Positions 4,943 to 8,780 of a DNA stretch of 8,780 bases are shown piece by piece. The notes below the pieces were generated by a model, which saw nothing but the letters and a program-made list of their open reading frames with translations, was not told the origin of the DNA and made no database searches. The stretch comes from an uncultured bacterium (GTDB taxonomy: Bacteria > Chloroflexota > Anaerolineae > JACIWP01), in the NCBI GenBank assembly GCA_903872005.1, contig CAIQJD010000472.1, positions 1-8,780 on the forward strand. The letters are read 5' to 3'. The first letter of the stretch is position 1. The number at the start of each line of letters is the position of its first letter. A program made the position numbers and the translations under genes.

Positions 4943-5970
4943 TCGTCATTATGAAACGCGATGCGACGACCGCCGATGTCGAAGCCGTCGTCCGTCGCGT
5001 CCAGGAATTGGGCTTCCGCACGAACCTGTCGGCCGGCGAAGAGCGCACCATCATCGGCATCATCGGCGACCGGCGCAACCTGCAAACGCACTACATCGAG
5101 CGCCTCAACGGCGTCGAGCGCACTGTGCCGATCTTGCACCCGTTCAAGATCGCCAGTCGCGACTTCGTGCCCCAGTCCACAGTCATCACCGTCGGGGGCG
5201 TCGCCATCGGCGGGCCGGAGATCGTGGTGATGGCCGGCCCCTGCGCCGTGGAGTCGCGGGCGCAACTGCTGGAAACGGCCCAGGCGGTCAAAGCGGCCGG
5301 CGCGCGCATCCTGCGCGCCGGCGCCTTCAAGCCGCGCACCTCGCCTTACTCCTTCCAGGGCCTGGGCATCGAGGGCCTGGAGCTGCTGGCCGAGGCGCGC
5401 GCCGTCACCGGCATGCCCTTCACCACCGAAGTCGTCTCGCCGGCCGATGTGGAGCTGGTGGCCCGCTACGCCGACATCTTGCAGGTCGGGGCGCGCAACT
5501 CGCAGAACTTCGCCCTGCTGCAAGAGGTCGGCCAATCCAACAAGCCGGTGCTGCTCAAGCGCGGCATGATGTCCACCATGGAAGAGTGCCTCATGTCGGC
5601 CGAGTATATCCTCTCCGGCGGCAATCGCCAGGTGATGCTGTGCGAGCGCGGCATCCGCACCTTCGAGACCTACACCCGCAATACGGTGGACATCAACGCC
5701 GTGCCGCTGCTCAAGCAGCTCTCGCACCTGCCGGTGCTGGTGGATCCCAGCCACGGCACCGGCCGCTGGGAACTGGTGCCGGCCATCTCCAAAGCGGCCA
5801 TCGCCGCCGGCGCGGATGGCGTGGTCATCGAAGTTCACCCGCGCCCCGAAGAGGCCCTCTCCGACGGCAACCAATCGCTCAAGCCGGCGCGCTTCGCCAC
5901 GCTGATGGGCGAGCTGCGCCGCGTGGCCCTGGCCGTGGATCGCGCCGCCAGTTGGGACAATGGCCTATGA
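4939..5970 (+). CDS. aroF: 3-deoxy-7-phosphoheptulonate (DAHP) synthase, with N-terminal regulatory domain
   Basis: This enzyme condenses phosphoenolpyruvate and erythrose 4-phosphate into DAHP, the entry step of the shikimate pathway. The 343 residues form an N-terminal ferredoxin-like domain (about 1-70, [18 protein letters not shown]), as in the Thermotoga-type enzyme, then the barrel. Visible motifs are MAGPCAVES (98-106) with metal ligand C102, [14 protein letters not shown] (130-143), LLKRGM (205-210), DPSHGTGR (269-276) with H272, IEVHP (297-301) with E298, and D309 in LSDGNQSL. The N-terminal domain is the known site of Tyr/Phe feedback in this subclass. The start ATG 4939 overlaps the pheA stop (ATGA), and GAGGAG (4925-4930) precedes it. 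The symbol aroF follows common annotation of this type (aroG is also used). Placing the first pathway step fourth on the mRNA, behind the leader, puts pathway entry under the same attenuator. Confidence 0.95.
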   Translation: MIVIMKRDATTADVEAVVRRVQELGFRTNLSAGEERTIIGIIGDRRNLQTHYIERLNGVERTVPILHPFKIASRDFVPQSTVITVGGVAIGGPEIVVMAGPCAVESRAQLLETAQAVKAAGARILRAGAFKPRTSPYSFQGLGIEGLELLAEARAVTGMPFTTEVVSPADVELVARYADILQVGARNSQNFALLQEVGQSNKPVLLKRGMMSTMEECLMSAEYILSGGNRQVMLCERGIRTFETYTRNTVDINAVPLLKQLSHLPVLVDPSHGTGRWELVPAISKAAIAAGADGVVIEVHPRPEEALSDGNQSLKPARFATLMGELRRVALAVDRAASWDNGL

Positions 5971-6857
5971 GCGAGCCGGACTTTGCCGGCGCGCCGGCGT
6001 TGCGCCAGGCCGGCGTCACCATCGTGGGGCTGGGCCTGATGGGCGGCTCCCTGGCCGCCGCGCTCAAGACGCGGGGCGCCTGCCGGCGCGTCGTCGGCGT
6101 GGCCCGGCGGCGCGCCACGCTGGATGAGGCCCTGGGGCGCGGCTGGCTGGACGCCGGCTATACGGAAATAGCCGCCGGCGTCGCCGAGGCCGATCTGGTC
6201 ATCCTGGCGACGCCGCCGCGCGCCATTCTGGCGCAGATGGCCGCTCTGGCGGCGCATCTGCCGGCCGGCTGCGTCCTGCTCGACCTGGGCAGCGCCAAGA
6301 CCGCCATCGCCGGCGCGATGGAGCGGCTGCCGGCCGGCATCCATCCCCTGGGCGGCCATCCCATGTGCGGCAAAGAACAGGCCGGCCTGGCCGCCGCCGA
6401 TCCGCAGCTCTTCGTCGGCCGGCCCTTCGTCCTGACGCCATTGGCGCGCACCCCGCCGGCGGCCCTGGCCCTGGGCCAGGCCCTGGCCGAAGCCATCGGG
6501 GCGCGCCCCATGATCCTCGACGCCGCGTCCCACGACCGCATGGTGGCCTGGATCAGCCATCTGCCGCATCTGGCGGCGCTGGCGCTGGTGCGGGCGGCCA
6601 TGGCCGGCGCGACGCGCGATCCGGGCCTGTGGGCGCTGGCCGCCTCGGGCTTCCGCGATACGACGCGCCTGGCCGGCAGCGATCTGACCATGATCCTCGA
6701 TATGTTCACGCTCAACCGCGAGCCGCTTTTGGCGGCGGCGCGCCAGATGCAGACCGAAATGGCGCAGATGTGCGCTCTGCTGGAAGAGGGCGACGAGCCG
6801 GCTTTGCGCCGGCTGCTGGCCGAAGCCATCACGCAACGTCGGGAGGTGTTCGCATGA
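5967..6857 (+). CDS. tyrA: Prephenate dehydrogenase (no ACT domain)
   Basis: TyrA oxidises and decarboxylates prephenate to 4-hydroxyphenylpyruvate for Tyr synthesis using NAD(P)+. The 296-residue protein has a Rossmann domain with VGLGLMGGS (20-28), then LLDLGSAK (104-111), the catalytic-region [15 protein letters not shown] (126-140), SHLPH (197-201) and [13 protein letters not shown] (227-239), and an all-helical C-terminal half. The length matches the short, monofunctional class. No C-terminal ACT domain follows, so direct Tyr feedback by that route is not visible; attenuation by Tyr at the leader may make up for it (inference). ATG 5967 overlaps the DAHP synthase stop as ATGA. No clear Shine-Dalgarno is present, which points to coupled re-initiation. 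Confidence 0.95.
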   Translation: MSEPDFAGAPALRQAGVTIVGLGLMGGSLAAALKTRGACRRVVGVARRRATLDEALGRGWLDAGYTEIAAGVAEADLVILATPPRAILAQMAALAAHLPAGCVLLDLGSAKTAIAGAMERLPAGIHPLGGHPMCGKEQAGLAAADPQLFVGRPFVLTPLARTPPAALALGQALAEAIGARPMILDAASHDRMVAWISHLPHLAALALVRAAMAGATRDPGLWALAASGFRDTTRLAGSDLTMILDMFTLNREPLLAAARQMQTEMAQMCALLEEGDEPALRRLLAEAITQRREVFA

Positions 6858-8161
6858 CTATCATCACCGTGCAGGGCGGCCGGCCGCTACGCGGCGCGGT
6901 CGGCGTGCCGGGCGATAAATCCATCACGCACCGGGCGCTCCTGTTGGGCGGTCTGGCCCAGGGCGCTTCGCAGGTGCGCGGCGCGCTGCTGGAAGGCGAC
7001 TGCCGCGCCACCCTGGGCTGCCTGCGCGCCCTGGGGATTCAGATCGCCGGCGTGGCGCGCGCCGAGCAAGACCCCGCCGCGCCCATCGTCCTCGCCGGGC
7101 GCGGCTTGCGCGGCCTGGGCGCGCCGGCCGGCCCCCTCGATTGCGTCCGTTCCGGCACCACCATGCGCCTGTTGGCCGGCGTCATGGCCGGCCAGAGCTT
7201 CGATTCGGTCCTGGACGCCCACCCGCAACTGGCGGCGCGGCCCATGCGCCGCGTCACCGAGCCGCTGCGCCGCATGGGCGCGCAGATTGAAGACGCCGAC
7301 GGCCGCGCGCCCCTGCGGATCGCCGGCCGGCCGCTGCGCGGCATGACCTATGCCACGCCCATGGCCTCGGCCCAGGTGAAGTCGGCCATCCTGCTGGCCG
7401 GCCTCTACGCCGAAGGCGATACGACGGTGCAGGAGCCGGCGCCCTCACGCGATCACACCGAGCGCATGTTGCGCGCCATGGGCGCAGACCTGCGGCCGGC
7501 CGGCGTCGTCGTCAGCCTGACCCCCGGCCGGTCGCTGGCCCCCCTGGACATCCTCGTCCCCGGCGACATCTCCTCGGCGGCCTTCCTGCTGGCCGCCGGC
7601 GTCCTGACCCCCGGCTCCGATCTCATCATCCGCAACGTGGGCGTCAACCCGACCCGCACCGGCGCGCTGGATGTGCTGCGCCAAATGGGCGCGGATGTGA
7701 CGGTGCTGGACGAGCGCCAGGCCGGCGGCGAGCCGGTGGGCGACCTGCGCGCCCGCAGCAGCGACCTGCGCGGCGTCGAGATCGCCGGCGCGCTGATCCC
7801 GCGCCTGATTGACGAGCTGCCGATTCTGGCCGTCGTTGCCACACAGGCGCACGGGACGACCACGATCCGCGACGCCGCCGAGCTGCGGGTCAAAGAGACC
7901 GACCGCATCGAGGGGATCGCCGAGCCGCTGCGCCGGCTGGGGGCGCGCATCGAGACGTTGCCCGACGGCATGATCATCGAAGGGCCGACGCCGCTGCGCG
8001 GGACGGCGGTTTCGGGGCAGGACGATCATCGCCTGGCGATGGCGCTGTTGATCGCCGGCCTCTTCGCCAGCGGCGCGACGCCGGTCGCCGGGGCCGGCTT
8101 CATCGCCGACTCCTACCCCGGCTTCATCGAGACGCTGCGCCAATTGGGGGCGAGCCTATGA
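6854..8161 (+). CDS. aroA: EPSP synthase (3-phosphoshikimate 1-carboxyvinyltransferase), class II-like
   Basis: AroA joins phosphoenolpyruvate to shikimate 3-phosphate. The protein has 435 residues, normal for the family. Motifs are PGDKSITHR (19-27, with K22), SAQVK (172-176), PSRDHTERML (197-206), NPTRTG (265-270), DELPILAV (320-327, with catalytic-type D320), LRVKETDR (344-351) and DDHRLAMAL (390-398). The set GDKS, SAQVK, RDHTE and NPTR is shared with class II enzymes such as CP4. One oddity is the segment that normally reads GN(A/S)GT, which here is VRSGTTMRL (98-106), so the usual Gly-Asn is Val-Arg. ATG 6854 overlaps the tyrA stop (ATGA) and has a strong GGAGGT (6842-6847) 6 bases upstream, so this gene may be translated more independently than its neighbours. 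Confidence 0.96.
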   Translation: MTIITVQGGRPLRGAVGVPGDKSITHRALLLGGLAQGASQVRGALLEGDCRATLGCLRALGIQIAGVARAEQDPAAPIVLAGRGLRGLGAPAGPLDCVRSGTTMRLLAGVMAGQSFDSVLDAHPQLAARPMRRVTEPLRRMGAQIEDADGRAPLRIAGRPLRGMTYATPMASAQVKSAILLAGLYAEGDTTVQEPAPSRDHTERMLRAMGADLRPAGVVVSLTPGRSLAPLDILVPGDISSAAFLLAAGVLTPGSDLIIRNVGVNPTRTGALDVLRQMGADVTVLDERQAGGEPVGDLRARSSDLRGVEIAGALIPRLIDELPILAVVATQAHGTTTIRDAAELRVKETDRIEGIAEPLRRLGARIETLPDGMIIEGPTPLRGTAVSGQDDHRLAMALLIAGLFASGATPVAGAGFIADSYPGFIETLRQLGASL

Positions 8162-8780
8162 CGCCGACGGGCTTCCCGCGCCTGGCCGGCGTGATGGGCT
8201 GGCCGATCTCCCATTCCCTCTCGCCGGCGATGCACAACGCCGCCTATGCCGCGCGGGGCCTCAACTGGCACTACGCGCTCTTGCCGGTCGCGCCGGCGCG
8301 TCTGGGCGACGCGGCGCGCGGCCTGGCGGCCCTGGGCTTCGCCGGCTGCAATGTGACGATCCCGCACAAAGAGGCGATCCTGCCGTTCCTGGCGCGCCTG
8401 ACGCCGGCGGCGACGGCCATCGGCGCGGTCAATACCGTTGTCGTCGAAGCGGACGGGAGCTTGAGCGGCCACAATACCGACGTTTATGGCTTCCTACGCA
8501 CGCTGGACGAGGCCGGCGTGACCCTGGCCGAGCGCGCCGCGCTGGTCCTGGGCGCCGGCGGCTCGGCGCGCGCCGTCGTCTACGGCCTGTTGACGCGCGG
8601 GGCGCGCGTGCAGCTCCTGGCGCGCACGCCGGCGCGCGCCAGCGCCCTGGCGACGGACATGGCCGCGCATGTCCCCGGCGCGCAGATGGATGTCCTGACC
8701 CACGCGCCGGCGCGCGCCGACCTTCTCATCAACTGCACGCCGGTGGGGATGTGGCCGGACGTCGAAGCATCGTCCCGGCC
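8158..8780 (+). CDS. aroE: Shikimate dehydrogenase (3' truncated by window end)
   Basis: AroE reduces 3-dehydroshikimate to shikimate with NADPH. The visible 207 residues, of about 270-280 expected, include the substrate-binding SHSLSP (18-23), NVTIPHKE (65-72) with catalytic K71, AVNTVV (90-95), GHNTDVYGF (104-112) with catalytic D108, and the NADP-binding GAGGSARA (132-139) at the start of the Rossmann domain. NCTPVGMWP is near the right edge, as expected in the family. The frame is open to the edge, so the gene is cut by the window and not by a stop. ATG 8158 overlaps the aroA TGA as ATGA; the Shine-Dalgarno is weak. The operon probably continues beyond the edge. Confidence 0.96.
   Translation, partial: MTPTGFPRLAGVMGWPISHSLSPAMHNAAYAARGLNWHYALLPVAPARLGDAARGLAALGFAGCNVTIPHKEAILPFLARLTPAATAIGAVNTVVVEADGSLSGHNTDVYGFLRTLDEAGVTLAERAALVLGAGGSARAVVYGLLTRGARVQLLARTPARASALATDMAAHVPGAQMDVLTHAPARADLLINCTPVGMWPDVEASSR

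Noticed and set aside
1..8780. CRISPR arrays, tRNA or rRNA genes, transposases or phage genes
   Set aside because: None were seen on reading the window; nearly all of it is accounted for by the genes listed.

Overview
The window is GC-rich DNA with densely packed genes, all on the + strand. Codon choice, the many GCCGGC words and the gene set suggest a Chloroflexota-like bacterium (Anaerolineae or a relative). That is a judgement by eye, not a computed assignment. Two functional blocks are present, preceded by the tail of an unrelated gene (1-114).

Block 1 (about 190-3382) is a selenium-utilisation cluster. It holds a class V aminotransferase-fold cysteine desulfurase-like protein (227-1390), YedF with a TusA/SirA-like and a DsrE-like domain (1469-2059), a small DUF3343-type putative Se/S carrier (2056-2307) and selenophosphate synthetase SelD (2309-3382). 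The main result here is that selD reads through an in-frame UGA at 2384-2386, exactly where the catalytic Cys/Sec of SelD belongs. The reading frame upstream (2309-2383) encodes the missing N-terminus and has a strong ribosome-binding site. A two-part hairpin with a GGC loop starts on the base after the UGA. I therefore call SelD a selenoprotein (Sec26). A plain ORF caller starts it at 2396 and loses the active site.

Block 2 (3401 to the right edge) is an aromatic amino acid operon in the order aroH (chorismate mutase), pheA (prephenate dehydratase), aroF-type DAHP synthase, tyrA (prephenate dehydrogenase), aroA (EPSP synthase) and aroE (shikimate dehydrogenase, cut by the window end). Every junction is a 4-base ATGA overlap. 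Together they cover entry into the shikimate pathway, two of its later steps, and the Phe and Tyr branches from chorismate.

Ahead of aroH lies a near-consensus sigma-70 promoter (TTGACA-N17-TATACT), a 48-residue leader peptide with six Tyr codons ([13 protein letters not shown]), and a perfect 9-bp GC-rich terminator followed by a T run. Region 3599-3608 can pair with the terminator's 5' arm, so the layout is that of a ribosome-stalling transcription attenuator that senses mainly Tyr charging, with Phe and Trp codons just behind. No terminator is seen between selD and the aro promoter, so the attenuator terminator would also meet read-through from the selenium cluster.

Smaller items are a possible leaderless promoter for the first selenium gene (TATAAT 7 bases before the ATG), a C/G-rich inverted-repeat element between the desulfurase and yedF that supplies the desulfurase stop codon, and a strong excess of GCCGGC words.
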